DNA of 64,000 bases, taken from positions 42,548 to 106,547 of the forward strand of contig CAYMCQ010000003.1 of NCBI GenBank assembly GCA_964389025.1, read 5' to 3'. Every line of letters begins with the position of its first letter. Position 1 is the first letter of the stretch. The position numbers and the translations under genes were made by a program. The notes below the pieces were generated by a model. That model saw only the letters and a program-made list of their open reading frames with translations, made no database searches and had not been told where the DNA came from. This DNA comes from CAYMCQ01 sp964389025 (GTDB lineage: Bacteria > Verrucomicrobiota > Verrucomicrobiia > Limisphaerales > CAYMCQ01). Positions 32,111-41,771 of this stretch are shown piece by piece.

Positions 32111-35100
32111 ATGTTAAACCCCAGGCGCCAAATTCCAAACTCCGGGGAAACTTCAAACAACAAACTTCAATCCATTGGCCGAAGCGCAGGTTTGAAATTT
32201 GAAGCCTGGTGTTTCTTCCGCCTTTGCGACACGCCAAAGCGTCGCTTCAACGCGGCAGCGGCTGGTGTCTGGTGTTTGGTGCTTGTGGTTTGTTTTTCCG
32301 CGCGCGCCCTGCTGCCGCCCGACCCTGCGCCGCTGCCGGATGTTGACAAGCGCGCCGCCGCCGCCCCATCCCCTGAGCGCGAGCAGGGCAGAAGGCGCCT
32401 CAAGTCCCAGCTGCCCTCGGCACAGGTGGAATTCGACGCGTTGCTGGGCGCGCCGAAATTTATCCGCGCGAGCGATGGTTTTCTAACCGGCGCAAATGGC
32501 GAGGGCCGCGCCGTATCCCGAGCCGCCGCGCAACGACTGGACGCCAATGACCCGCACCGCGCGGTCAAGGCTTTCCTCAACGAACACCCGGTGTTGTTCG
32601 GCCACGGGGCCGAAGTTCTGGCCGCCGCAAAAGTTCAGCGCGAATCCGTCGGCGCTCACAACGGCCTGCGCACCGTCGTCTGGCAGCAGCAGCTCGACGG
32701 CATCCCGGTTTTCGAGGCGAACTTCATCGGCAACATCACAAAAAACGGCGAACTTGTGAACATCGCCAGCCGCTTTTTGCCTGACCTCGACGAGTGCGCA
32801 GGAGACGACGTCAGGAGACTCACTTCACAATTCGTGGGACAGTCAGAGTCTCCCGGCGGCGTCTCCCACGAGTCCCGACCAGTCGGGATTTCCGCGGTGC
32901 AGGCGATTGCGAACGCGCTAGAAAACGCAGGTGACCCAATTCAACCCTCGGAAATTTACTCCGTCGGAAAACCCATCTCGGACGGGGCATGGCTTCCATT
33001 TACGGCGAAGAAAAACAGAACCTACGCGCGACTGGTCTGGCTGCCGTTGGACCGCGCGAAGTTGCGTCTCGCCTGGGAAGTTTTCATCACCACGTCTCGC
33101 TGGCGCGAGTCGTATCAAGTGCTTGTTGATGCGATCACAGGAGAAATTTTGGTGCGGCGCAGTTTGAACCGTTACATCAGCGACGCCACTTTCAACGTCT
33201 ATACCAGCGACAGCCCATCGCCGTTTTCACCGGGACATCAAACGCCATCTTCGAGCCAGCCGCCGCTGACGAATCGCGTGCTGGTGACAACCAGCGCGGT
33301 TTCGCCCGTCGCGTCGCCAAACGGCTGGATCAACGACGGCGACAACCAGACTTTGGGCAACAACATTGACGCCCGGCTGGATCGCAACTTTGACGGACAG
33401 CCCGACGGTCCTCGCCCGCAGGGAAATCCCGCGCGCGTGTTTGATTTCGCGCTCGACCTGACGCAAGACCCGGCCAGTTACGCGGATGCGGCAGTTGTGA
33501 ACCTTTTTTACTGGCTCAACCTGTATCACGACCGGCTTTACGATTTAGGTTTCACCGAGGCCGCAGGAAATTATCAGACGGACAATTTTGGGCGCGGTGG
33601 AGTGGGCGGCGATCCCATTGAAGCCAACGCGCAGTCGGGAGCGAACTTTCCGTTCATCCGTAACAACGCCTTTTTCGTGCCGACGCCTGACGGCATTCCA
33701 CCACAGATCGCCATGTTCCTCTTCAACGGCTCCAACCCGCAACGCGACGGCGACCTGGACATGGAGGTGATTTTGCACGAAGCGACGCACGGGACGAGCG
33801 AACGACTGGTTGGCGCAGGCATTGGAATGACCGCGCTGCAATCCGGCGGCTTGGGCGAAGGCTGGTCGGATTTCTACGCGCTGGCGTTGTTGAGCGGGCC
33901 GAATGACGATCCGAACGCCTGTTATGCGGTCGGCGGCTACGTGACGCTCAACTTTTTGGGGCTGGCGGAAAACTACTATTTCGGCATCCGCCATTATCCC
34001 TTCTCGACCGACATGTCGAAAAACCCGTTCACATTCAAGGATATTGACCCGGCGCAAGTCAGCTCGCATCCGGGAGTCGCGCGCAGTCCTCTTTATCCTT
34101 TCGACCCGGCCGAGGCGGATGAAGTCCATCATCAAGGCGAAGTCTGGTGCGTGGCATTGTGGGAATGCCGCGCGAACCTCATCGCCAAGAACGTCGGCAC
34201 GACCGGCAACCACATGATGCTTCAACTCGTCACCGATGGAATGAAACTCGCCCCGGCGAATCCAAATTTCGTTCAGGCGCGCGACGCCATCATCCTTGCG
34301 GACCGGGTCAACAATGGCGGCGCGAATTTTCTGGAACTCTGGCGCGGCTTCGCCAGACGCGGCATGGGTTTCAGCGCCACGTCGCCCGACAGTTCGACGA
34401 CAGCGGGCGTTCACGAAGCGTTTGATTTGCCGGGACTGGCGGTGGACCGCGTGGTCATCAGCGGCGGCAACGGCAACGGCGTCGTTGACATGGACGAGTG
34501 CAATGACTTGCAGATTTCTCTGTTCAACGGAGGCGAGATCCCGGCAAGCGGGATTTTTGCGCGGCTGTCCACGACGACGGCGAACGTCACCATCGCCCGG
34601 CCGGTTTCAGGCTATGCAAACATTCCCGTCGGCGCGACGAACGTGAACCTGACGCCATTCAAGGTCGGCACCGCGCCTGAGTTTGTCTGCGGCACACCGA
34701 TTGATTTCACGCTCGTCATCGAATCCGATCAGGAGACGCGCACGAATCAGTTCAAGCTCACCACCGGCATGGCGGACACGCCAATCCGTTTCGACAACCG
34801 CACGCCTGTTGCAATTCCAGACAATAATTCCATTGGCGCAAGTTCGCTGATTGCTGTTTCCAACGTCACATCGGCCATCGCAAAAGTCGCCGTCTCGCTT
34901 CATATCACCCACACCTTTGACGCGGATATCAAGCTGCAACTGATTTCACCCGATGGCACTACCAACACACTTTCTTCGACTCATGGCGGCGCGGGCGACG
35001 ATTATGGCGGCGGTTGCGAGCCGGACAGCAACCGCACCACGTTCGATGATGACGCCGCCACTTCTATCGGCTCGGGCAGTGCGCCATTCATTGGGGTGTT

Positions 35101-35887
35101 CAAGCCGGATCAGCCCTTGTCCTCGTTCATCGGCAAGTCCGGTGCGGCGGTCAACGGCACATGGCAGCTTCACGTTGTTGACCAGTTCGCGATTGACGTC
35201 GGCGCTATCGAGTGTTGGTCACTGTTTCTTTCTCCGGCGGTGTGCGCGGAAGGCAGCGGCAAATGTCCAGACGTGGATTTGGTCCTCGGCATGACCGCCA
35301 GTCCGGATCCGGTTCTCATCGGCACACAACTGACCTACACTGTAGCCGTGACAAATAACGGAACAGCCACCGCTTCTGGCGTTTTCGTCACGAACACCCT
35401 GCCCGCAGGTGTCAGGGTTATTTCGAGATCTTCTTCACAGGGAGCGATTTTCAGTTCCGGCGGCGCTGTTGTGGCGAATCTCGGCGTTTTGACCAGCGGC
35501 GCTCGCGCCACAGTCACGATTCGCGCGGTGCCGACTCGTGAAGGAACCATGACTGCGGGCGCCAGGGTCATTGCTCGCGAGGCTGACCTGCTGCCGGCCG
35601 ACAATGCCGCCAGCGTCTCCACGGTAGTCAGTAGAAGAGGCGCGCATCCGCCGGGGCAAAATCCACCGTCATTTTCTCAATTGGCGCGGACGCCGGGTGG
35701 TTTTCACCTCACGTTAAATGGGTTGCCGAATTCAACATACGTCATTGAAAGCTCGACCAATTTCCCCGCGACCATCTGGACGCCGATTGCCACGAACACC
35801 ACCATGGCGGACGGCACCTTTGAATTTACCGATACGATTCCGATGGATTCCAAAAACAGATTTTATCGCGCCATCACGGTTCCCTGA
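32111..35887 (+). CDS. M36 family metallopeptidase (fungalysin-like) with P-domain and DUF11 domain
   Basis: A 1258-residue exported protease. The signal peptide core (GVWCLVLVVCFSARA) is encoded by a heptamer repeat. The propeptide (about 60-330) precedes the catalytic domain with HEATH at residues 556-560 and a third-ligand region GLGEGWSDFYALAL downstream. Then follow a proprotein-convertase-type P-domain (HITHTFDADIKLQLISPDGT, about 925-1040), a DUF11 domain (TYTVAVTNNGTATASGVFVT) and a C-terminal segment with YVIESSTNFPATIWTPIATN. M36 enzymes cleave extracellular proteins. A palindrome with 21-base arms is inserted in frame in the propeptide (32801-32888). Confidence 0.9.
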   Translation: MLNPRRQIPNSGETSNNKLQSIGRSAGLKFEAWCFFRLCDTPKRRFNAAAAGVWCLVLVVCFSARALLPPDPAPLPDVDKRAAAAPSPEREQGRRRLKSQLPSAQVEFDALLGAPKFIRASDGFLTGANGEGRAVSRAAAQRLDANDPHRAVKAFLNEHPVLFGHGAEVLAAAKVQRESVGAHNGLRTVVWQQQLDGIPVFEANFIGNITKNGELVNIASRFLPDLDECAGDDVRRLTSQFVGQSESPGGVSHESRPVGISAVQAIANALENAGDPIQPSEIYSVGKPISDGAWLPFTAKKNRTYARLVWLPLDRAKLRLAWEVFITTSRWRESYQVLVDAITGEILVRRSLNRYISDATFNVYTSDSPSPFSPGHQTPSSSQPPLTNRVLVTTSAVSPVASPNGWINDGDNQTLGNNIDARLDRNFDGQPDGPRPQGNPARVFDFALDLTQDPASYADAAVVNLFYWLNLYHDRLYDLGFTEAAGNYQTDNFGRGGVGGDPIEANAQSGANFPFIRNNAFFVPTPDGIPPQIAMFLFNGSNPQRDGDLDMEVILHEATHGTSERLVGAGIGMTALQSGGLGEGWSDFYALALLSGPNDDPNACYAVGGYVTLNFLGLAENYYFGIRHYPFSTDMSKNPFTFKDIDPAQVSSHPGVARSPLYPFDPAEADEVHHQGEVWCVALWECRANLIAKNVGTTGNHMMLQLVTDGMKLAPANPNFVQARDAIILADRVNNGGANFLELWRGFARRGMGFSATSPDSSTTAGVHEAFDLPGLAVDRVVISGGNGNGVVDMDECNDLQISLFNGGEIPASGIFARLSTTTANVTIARPVSGYANIPVGATNVNLTPFKVGTAPEFVCGTPIDFTLVIESDQETRTNQFKLTTGMADTPIRFDNRTPVAIPDNNSIGASSLIAVSNVTSAIAKVAVSLHITHTFDADIKLQLISPDGTTNTLSSTHGGAGDDYGGGCEPDSNRTTFDDDAATSIGSGSAPFIGVFKPDQPLSSFIGKSGAAVNGTWQLHVVDQFAIDVGAIECWSLFLSPAVCAEGSGKCPDVDLVLGMTASPDPVLIGTQLTYTVAVTNNGTATASGVFVTNTLPAGVRVISRSSSQGAIFSSGGAVVANLGVLTSGARATVTIRAVPTREGTMTAGARVIAREADLLPADNAASVSTVVSRRGAHPPGQNPPSFSQLARTPGGFHLTLNGLPNSTYVIESSTNFPATIWTPIATNTTMADGTFEFTDTIPMDSKNRFYRAITVP
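32118..32294 (+). repeat. Heptamer inverted repeat in the M36 signal peptide
   Basis: Degenerate left arm (CCCCAGGCGCCAAATTCCAA, CTTCAAACAACAAACTTCAA) and right arms GGTTTGAAATTTGAAGCCTG and GGTGTCTGGTGTTTGGTGCT (32262-32281). An extra small hairpin GCGACACGCCAAAGCGTCGC (about 32226-32245) lies inside. The array is translated as the first 60 residues. Confidence 0.8.
32801..32888 (+). repeat. In-frame palindromic element inside the M36 propeptide
   Basis: Left arm GGAGACGACGTCAGGAGACT (32801-32821) and right arm 32846-32866 pair at 17 of 21 positions; a second palindrome TCCCGACCAGTCGGGA follows at 32873-32888. The frame stays open and adds about 30 residues (SQFVGQSESPGGVSHESRPV). Confidence 0.75.
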
Positions 35888-35889
35888 TG

Positions 35890-35940
35890 AGAGTTTCAAA
35901 CAATCACTTGAAACTGAAAACTGAAAACTTGAAACTCTTT
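35890..35940 (+). repeat. ACTGAAA heptamer array with inverted arms
   Basis: GAGTTTCAA (35891 on) opposite CTTGAAACTGAAAACTGAAA and ACTTGAAACTC (35907-35936). It occupies the gap between the M36 gene and coaE and ends just before the coaE start. Confidence 0.85.
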
Positions 35941-35942
35941 CC

Positions 35943-36524
35943 ATGAAAGTTTTCGGACTCACCGGCGGCATCGGCATGGGCAAATCCACTGCCGCGCAAA
36001 TTTTGCGCGACCGGGGCATTGCCGTCGTGGACACCGACGCGCTCGCCCGCGAACTCGTCGAGCCGGGGCAGCCCGCGCTGGAGGAACTAAAAAAAATCTT
36101 CGGCGCGGAATTGATTTCGGCAAATGGTCAGTTGCGCCGCGATGAGTTGGCGCGGCGCGTGTTCGCCGACTCCGCCGCGCGCAAAAAACTCGAAGACGTC
36201 CTTCATCCCCGCATTCGCGAACGATGGCTCGCGCAGGTTGAAACGTGGCGGACCGAAGGCAAACCTTCCGCCATTGTGGTGATTCCACTGCTCTTTGAAA
36301 CGAAGGCAGAGTCTCGTTTCGACGCCACCATTTGCGTCGCCTGCTCCGCCGAAACGCAGCGCCGCAGGCTTTTGGAGCGCGGCTGGACTGTCGAACAAAT
36401 CCAGCAGCGCATCGCCGCGCAATTGCCCGCCGAAACGAAGGCGCAACTTTCCGACTTTGTCATCTGGACCGAGGGCAGCGTAGAGCTTCACGCTGAGCAA
36501 TTGCAACGCATCGTCTGCGATTGA
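35943..36524 (+). CDS. coaE: Dephospho-CoA kinase
   Basis: A 193-residue P-loop kinase; the phosphate-binding motif is GGIGMGKST at residues 8-16. Further family features: DTDALARELVEPGQPALEEL and HPRIRERW, then VVIPLLFET. It phosphorylates dephospho-CoA at the 3' hydroxyl, the last step of CoA synthesis in the cytoplasm. Length fits CoaE. No clear ribosome binding site: the sequence before the ATG is the heptamer repeat. The start is fixed by the P-loop position. Confidence 0.93.
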   Translation: MKVFGLTGGIGMGKSTAAQILRDRGIAVVDTDALARELVEPGQPALEELKKIFGAELISANGQLRRDELARRVFADSAARKKLEDVLHPRIRERWLAQVETWRTEGKPSAIVVIPLLFETKAESRFDATICVACSAETQRRRLLERGWTVEQIQQRIAAQLPAETKAQLSDFVIWTEGSVELHAEQLQRIVCD

Positions 36525-36592
36525 AATCTCCCCGCAAATTGCGCCATTGCTTTTTGTTCCCGGTCTAGCCATTGGTTGAGGCAGGTTTGGCA

Positions 36593-38785
36593 ATGATTCT
36601 TACACAGGCAGAGCTCGACTCGTTGGTCCAGGTCAGGCATGGCTCACCGCACGCGCTGCTTGGAATGCACCCGCTCGGTGGCTCGGGAGTCGTCGCGCGC
36701 GCATTTTTTCCAGATGCCGCCGAAGTCGAACTGCGTCCAGTCCACGAAAAACAGAAACCGTCGTTCAAACTTTCCCGCGTTCACGAAACCGGCGTTTTCG
36801 AAGGCAGCACGAAAAAAGCAAATCGTGTTTACGCCTACGAACTGGTCGTGACCGACCGTCAGGGAAAGGTTCGCGCCGTTCGCGACCCGTATTCGTTCCT
36901 GCCCACGCTTGGCGAAGCAGACTTGTATCTTTTCGGCAAAGGCGACGAGCGCCGCATCTACGACAAGCTCGGTTCGCAACTCCGCACGATTGACGGCGTG
37001 GCCGGAACGAGCTTCGCGGTCTGGGCGCCTCACGCGCAGCGCTGTAGCGTCGTTGGTGATTTCAACGGCTGGGACGGAAGATTCCACTCGATGCGCTTGC
37101 TCGGAGCGTCCGGCGTCTGGGAAATTTTCATTCCCGGCGTCGGCGAAGGCGCGCACTACAAATTCGAAATCCGCAATTCCCACGGCCACGTCGTTTTGAA
37201 GACGGACCCCTACGGATTCTTTTTCGAGACCGCGCCGAAGAACGCTTCCATTGTCTGGAGCACGAACAGTTTCAAGTGGAACGACGATGCATGGCTGAAG
37301 CAGCGCGGCGAACGCGACCCGTTGCGCGCGCCGATGAGCATTTACGAAGTCCACATCGGCTCATGGCGGAAAAAATCCGCGACGGAATCGTTCAGCTACC
37401 GGGAACTTGCCGCGCCGCTGATTGATTACGTCCGGCAGATGGGTTTCACGCACGTCGAGTTCATGCCCGTGGCCGAACACGCGTTTTATCCGTCGTGGGG
37501 TTATCAGGTCACCGGATTTTACGCGCCGACGAGCCGTTTCGGGACGCCGGATGATTTCCAATTTCTCGTCAACGCGCTCCACGAGGCCGGCATCGGCGTC
37601 ATCATTGACTGGGTTCCGGCGCATTTCCCGCGCGACGACTGGGCGCTGGCGCGTTTCGACGGCACCGCGCTTTACGAGCACGAAGACCCACGCAAGGGCG
37701 CGCATCAGGATTGGGGCACGCTGATCTTCAATTTTGGGCGCAACGAAGTCTCAAATTTTCTTGTCGCCAACGCGCTCTTCTGGTGCGAACGCTTCCATGT
37801 GGACGGCCTGCGTGTGGACGCCGTGGCCTCGATGCTCTACCTCGATTACTCGCGCAAGGAAGGCGAGTGGATACCGAACCAATACGGCGGGCGCGAAAAT
37901 CTCGAAGCCATAGAATTCCTCCGCAAGTTCAATCACCTCACGCACACCGAGCATCCCGGCGTCGTGACCATTGCCGAGGAATCCACAGCGTGGCCGCTCG
38001 TCACGCGGCCGCCCTACGTCGGCGGGCTGGGTTTTTCATTCAAGTGGAACATGGGTTGGATGCACGACACGCTGAACTATTTCAAGCGCGACCCGATCTA
38101 TCGTCAGTATCATCAGAACGACCTCACGTTCGCGATGCTCTATCATCACAACGAAAATTTCATCCTGCCGCTGTCGCACGATGAAGTCGTCCACGGAAAA
38201 AGCTCGCTCATCGGACGCATGCCCGGCGACGATTGGCAGAAGTTCGCGAACCTCCGCGCTTTGCTCGCGTATCAATGGCTGTTTCCCGGAAAAAAACTTT
38301 TGTTCATGGGTGGCGAGTTCGGCCAGAGCGGGGAGTGGGACGCGAACGCGCAATTGGATTGGTGGTTGCTCGACGCCGGCCCGTTCCATCGCGGGCTGAA
38401 AAAGTTCATGGAGGACTTGAACAAACTTTACGCCGCCCAGCGCGGTTTGTGGCGCGGCGATTATGACAACGACGGTTTTTACTGGCTCGATTGCACGGAT
38501 CAAGCGAACAGTGTTCTGTCCTTCGTTCGCCAGGAGGCGGGTAAAACCAATGAGTTGCTCGTCATCCTGAATCTCGCGCCGGTGTTGCGGCAAAATTATC
38601 GCATCGGCCTGCCGCGCGGCGGTCGCTGGCGCGAATTACTGAACAGCGACGCGGAAATCTACGGCGGCAGCAACGCGGGAAATTTCGGCGGCGTCAACGC
38701 AGAGGAATCTTCACTGCACAACCAGCCGTTCTTTGCGTCGTTCACCCTGCCGCCGCTGAGTGTGATTGTTTTTCAGCCTGAGTAA
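36593..38785 (+). CDS. glgB: 1,4-alpha-glucan branching enzyme
   Basis: A 730-residue GH13 enzyme, the usual length for GlgB. An N-terminal CBM48-type domain (SFAVWAPHAQRCSVVGDFNG) precedes the TIM barrel. Conserved regions: MPVAEHAFYPSWGYQVTGFY, DGLRVDAVASMLYLDYSR with Asp409 as nucleophile, TIAEESTAWP with Glu462 as acid/base, and LPLSHDEVVHGK. It introduces alpha-1,6 branches into glycogen. ATG 36593 is favoured over TTG 36572. No other glycogen gene is adjacent. Confidence 0.95.
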   Translation: MILTQAELDSLVQVRHGSPHALLGMHPLGGSGVVARAFFPDAAEVELRPVHEKQKPSFKLSRVHETGVFEGSTKKANRVYAYELVVTDRQGKVRAVRDPYSFLPTLGEADLYLFGKGDERRIYDKLGSQLRTIDGVAGTSFAVWAPHAQRCSVVGDFNGWDGRFHSMRLLGASGVWEIFIPGVGEGAHYKFEIRNSHGHVVLKTDPYGFFFETAPKNASIVWSTNSFKWNDDAWLKQRGERDPLRAPMSIYEVHIGSWRKKSATESFSYRELAAPLIDYVRQMGFTHVEFMPVAEHAFYPSWGYQVTGFYAPTSRFGTPDDFQFLVNALHEAGIGVIIDWVPAHFPRDDWALARFDGTALYEHEDPRKGAHQDWGTLIFNFGRNEVSNFLVANALFWCERFHVDGLRVDAVASMLYLDYSRKEGEWIPNQYGGRENLEAIEFLRKFNHLTHTEHPGVVTIAEESTAWPLVTRPPYVGGLGFSFKWNMGWMHDTLNYFKRDPIYRQYHQNDLTFAMLYHHNENFILPLSHDEVVHGKSSLIGRMPGDDWQKFANLRALLAYQWLFPGKKLLFMGGEFGQSGEWDANAQLDWWLLDAGPFHRGLKKFMEDLNKLYAAQRGLWRGDYDNDGFYWLDCTDQANSVLSFVRQEAGKTNELLVILNLAPVLRQNYRIGLPRGGRWRELLNSDAEIYGGSNAGNFGGVNAEESSLHNQPFFASFTLPPLSVIVFQPE

Positions 38786-38794
38786 GGCCGACTG

Positions 38795-38860
38795 ACTATT
38801 GGCAATCGGCTATTGCCTATTGGCGATTGATTTATTTGCCGATCGCCAATAGCCTCTCGC
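38795..38860. repeat. GGCTATT-type heptamer repeat with inverted arms
   Basis: ATTGGCAATCGGCTATTGCC and TATTGGCGATTG (38798-38829, period 7), then inverted GCCGATCGCCAATAGCC (38838-38854). It lies between the convergent ends of glgB and the MgtC gene. Confidence 0.85.
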
Positions 38861-38867
38861 CTTCAAC

Positions 38868-39551
38868 TCACATCCACTTCACCGCCAACACTCCGGGCTT
38901 TTGCTTGAAGTTGGAGATCAACGCCTGCGCCGTTGTCAAAACATCAGGCCGCTTTAATTTCAATTCGCTGGTTACGCACTTTTGCGCCTTGACCAGGTCG
39001 TATTCCAGTTCCATCGCCTTGACGACTGCGCCGCTTGCCTCGATTTGTCGGCGCAAGTCCTCGTCGGTCATCGCTTCAAGTTGCATCGTGACGGCGAGCT
39101 TCGCGTAGCGGTCGCTGGGAATGTGCCTCTCGAATCTGGTCAAAGCGAGAAGCGTGACGAGCGCGATGGCAAGCCCGATGAAGCCGAGAACAAATTCGCC
39201 ACTGCCAAAAATAAGTCCGAGCACAGTCACGAACCACAACGTCGCAGCCGTCGTGACGCCGCGGATGGCGTTGTCGTGGCGCAGAATCGTGCCGCCGCCG
39301 AGGAAACCGATGCCGGTGAGGATGCCCGCCGCGAGCCGCGCCGGGTCTGGCCGCCAGTTCACTCCGGGCGCAATGCTTTGCGCGAAGAGGATTTCCGAAA
39401 GTATCATCGCCAGCGCGGAAGCCACGCACGCAAGGATCGTCGTGCGCAAACCCGCCGCGCGACCGTGGCTTTCGCGCTCGATGCCGATGAGAATTCCCGC
39501 GACGAGCGCGCAGCCCAGCCGGGCGGAAGTATCGAGGATGTCGGTTGTCAT
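38868..39551 (-). CDS. MgtC/SapB family membrane protein
   Basis: A 227-residue protein with about five membrane helices in the first 150 residues and a cytoplasmic ACT-like C-terminal domain. Typical motifs: RLGCALVAGILIGIERE, GLRTTILACVASALAMILSE and AGILTGIGFLGGGTILR. MgtC proteins are linked to growth at low magnesium and to regulation of ATP synthase; the role here is unknown. It stands alone on the minus strand, divergent from the TPR glycosyltransferase gene. Confidence 0.92.
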   Translation of the reverse strand: MTTDILDTSARLGCALVAGILIGIERESHGRAAGLRTTILACVASALAMILSEILFAQSIAPGVNWRPDPARLAAGILTGIGFLGGGTILRHDNAIRGVTTAATLWFVTVLGLIFGSGEFVLGFIGLAIALVTLLALTRFERHIPSDRYAKLAVTMQLEAMTDEDLRRQIEASGAVVKAMELEYDLVKAQKCVTSELKLKRPDVLTTAQALISNFKQKPGVLAVKWM

Positions 39552-39659
39552 GGTGTTGCTTGAAGTTCGGCAACAACATGGGAGAAATCAACGCGGAAAT
39601 TTTTATTCCGAGAAAAAACTGTCGTGCCTGTTTGCCATTTGCAAAAATGCGCGAACCCA

Positions 39660-41771
39660 ATGAAGGACAAGAAGCAGCAACAGGCAGGGCGCGTCACTCG
39701 GTGCGCGCCGGGGTCACAGCCTGCGAAGGCTGGCGCGCAGCAGCCTGGCGCGTCTTATCGAAGTTGGCTTATCTGCCTCGCGCTCGCAGCCGCGACGATT
39801 CTGGTTTACTGGCAAGTTCATTCCTTCGAGTTTGTGAACTACGACGACACGGATTACGTCAGCGCAAACCCGACCGTTCAGCAGGGATTGTCGTGGAAAA
39901 ATATCGGATGGGCGTTCACCACCGGCCACGCGAGCAACTGGCATCCGGTCACGTGGCTGTCGCACATGCTGGACTGCACGCTGTTCGGCGTGAGACCCGG
40001 CGCGCATCACCTCACAAATCTTTTTCTTCACGTCGCGAACACGCTGCTGTTGTTCGGGCTGCTGAAAAAGTTCGCTGGCGCGATTTGGCGGAGCGCGTTT
40101 GTCGCTGCGCTGTTTGCATTGCATCCGCTGCACGTGGAATCGGTGGCGTGGATCTCCGAGCGCAAAGATGTTCTGAGCACATTCTTTTTTTTGCTGACGC
40201 TCGCCGCATATTTTCGATACGCCAAAAAGCCGAAACGTGGAAGTTACCTGGTCGTGGTTGTTCTGTTCGCCGTCGGCTTGATGGCGAAACCGATGCTGGT
40301 GACGCTGCCTTGTGTTCTTTTGCTGCTCGATTTTTGGCCGCTGAAGCGGGTGCGGAAATGGCCTGCGCTCGTTTTGGAAAAACTTCCGATGTTCGCGATG
40401 GTTGTCGGGTCGAGCATCGCGACCTACTTCGCGCAAAAAGGATACGGTGCGGTGCAGTCGGTTTCGCAAATTCCGATCGCCGACCGTGTTGCCAACGCCT
40501 TCCTGTCTTACGCGCGTTACTTGGAAAAAATGTTTTGGCCTCAAGACCTCGCGATTCCATACATCGGCCTGCCTTTGGATATGTGGCACGTCTCGCTCGG
40601 CGCGGTTTTTGTTTGTGGGAGTTCCTTCGCAGCGTTCAAGTTCGCTAGGGCACGGCCCTATTTTTTCGTCGGCTGGTTCTGGTTTCTCGGGACGCTCGTG
40701 CCGGTGATCGGCCTGATGCAGGTCGGCAGCCAGTCCATGGCCGACCGCTACACCTACATTCCGCTGATCGGGATTTTTGTCGTCATCGCGTGGGGCGTGA
40801 ATGAGCTGACAGGCAATCTGCCGAACAGAAAAATTATTTTGAGCGCAGCCAGCGCCGTCGTTTTGGTGGCGTGCGCCGCTGTGAGTTGGAGGCAAATCCA
40901 ATATTGGCGAAACACCGAGGCCCTTTTCATCCACGCAACCAGCGTGATGAAGAAAAATTATTTCGCGCACTACAATCTCGGCAACCGCTATCTCGCCGAC
41001 GGCAAGGCGGAGCTGGCTGTTGAGCAATATCAGGCCGCCGTCCGCTCGAAACCCGACTACGCTAACGCCTTCAACAATCTCGGCAACGCGCTCGACCGGC
41101 TCGGCAAAACGAACGAAGCGGCGACAGCTTATGAACAGGCGCTCAAACTCAGCGGCGGCAGCGTGATGGCGCGGGTCAACATGGCGAACTCCCTGGCGTC
41201 AGCGGGCAAGGTAGATGAGGCGATCCGGCAATACAACGAAGCGTTGCGCGCCGATCCAAATTCAGTCGAGGCGCACAATGGGCTTGGCGTTGCGTTCGCC
41301 AATCAAAAAAAATTTCCGGAAGCAATCGCGGAATTCGAGGTTGCGTTGAAGGCCAATCCAAAGTTTCTCGATGCACGCCGCAACCTTGATATCACCGTCC
41401 AGCGGCAATCCGAGGCCGCAAACGACGCGGGTCTCGCGCTCGCGATGCAGGGAAAAGTGGCCGAGGCGCTGCCGCATTTCCGCGAGGCCGTCCGCATCAA
41501 TCCGCAGAACGCCGCTGCTTTCGGCAACCTCGGCAACGCCCTCGGCGTGCTCGACAAAACCGACGAAGCAGTCCAGGCATTTGAATCTTCCGTGAAGCTG
41601 GATCCGAACGACGCGCAGACACGTTTCAATTTTTCCATTGCCCTCGCGAAACTCGGCAGGCGCGACGACGCCATCGCCCAGTTGCGCGAAGCATTGCGGC
41701 TAAAGCCGGATTATGTGGAGGCGCAGAAACAGTTGGAGCAAATCGATGGGCGGAGTTCCACGACGCCCTGA
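39660..41771 (+). CDS. Membrane glycosyltransferase with TPR domain (TMTC/PMT-like)
   Basis: A 703-residue protein. The first 410 residues carry about ten membrane helices with a GT39/GT-C-like beginning (VNYDDTDYVSANPTVQQGLS, HPLHVESVAWISERKDVLST), similar to eukaryotic TMTC O-mannosyltransferases and to many bacterial TPR proteins. The rest is TPR: about seven helical pairs such as AVEQYQAAVRSKPDYANAFN and EAIAEFEVALKANPKFLDAR. It may glycosylate exported proteins using a lipid-linked sugar; substrate unknown. The last residues (GRSSTTP) and the stop are encoded by a perfect hairpin element at 41748-41813. Confidence 0.85.
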   Translation: MKDKKQQQAGRVTRCAPGSQPAKAGAQQPGASYRSWLICLALAAATILVYWQVHSFEFVNYDDTDYVSANPTVQQGLSWKNIGWAFTTGHASNWHPVTWLSHMLDCTLFGVRPGAHHLTNLFLHVANTLLLFGLLKKFAGAIWRSAFVAALFALHPLHVESVAWISERKDVLSTFFFLLTLAAYFRYAKKPKRGSYLVVVVLFAVGLMAKPMLVTLPCVLLLLDFWPLKRVRKWPALVLEKLPMFAMVVGSSIATYFAQKGYGAVQSVSQIPIADRVANAFLSYARYLEKMFWPQDLAIPYIGLPLDMWHVSLGAVFVCGSSFAAFKFARARPYFFVGWFWFLGTLVPVIGLMQVGSQSMADRYTYIPLIGIFVVIAWGVNELTGNLPNRKIILSAASAVVLVACAAVSWRQIQYWRNTEALFIHATSVMKKNYFAHYNLGNRYLADGKAELAVEQYQAAVRSKPDYANAFNNLGNALDRLGKTNEAATAYEQALKLSGGSVMARVNMANSLASAGKVDEAIRQYNEALRADPNSVEAHNGLGVAFANQKKFPEAIAEFEVALKANPKFLDARRNLDITVQRQSEAANDAGLALAMQGKVAEALPHFREAVRINPQNAAAFGNLGNALGVLDKTDEAVQAFESSVKLDPNDAQTRFNFSIALAKLGRRDDAIAQLREALRLKPDYVEAQKQLEQIDGRSSTTP

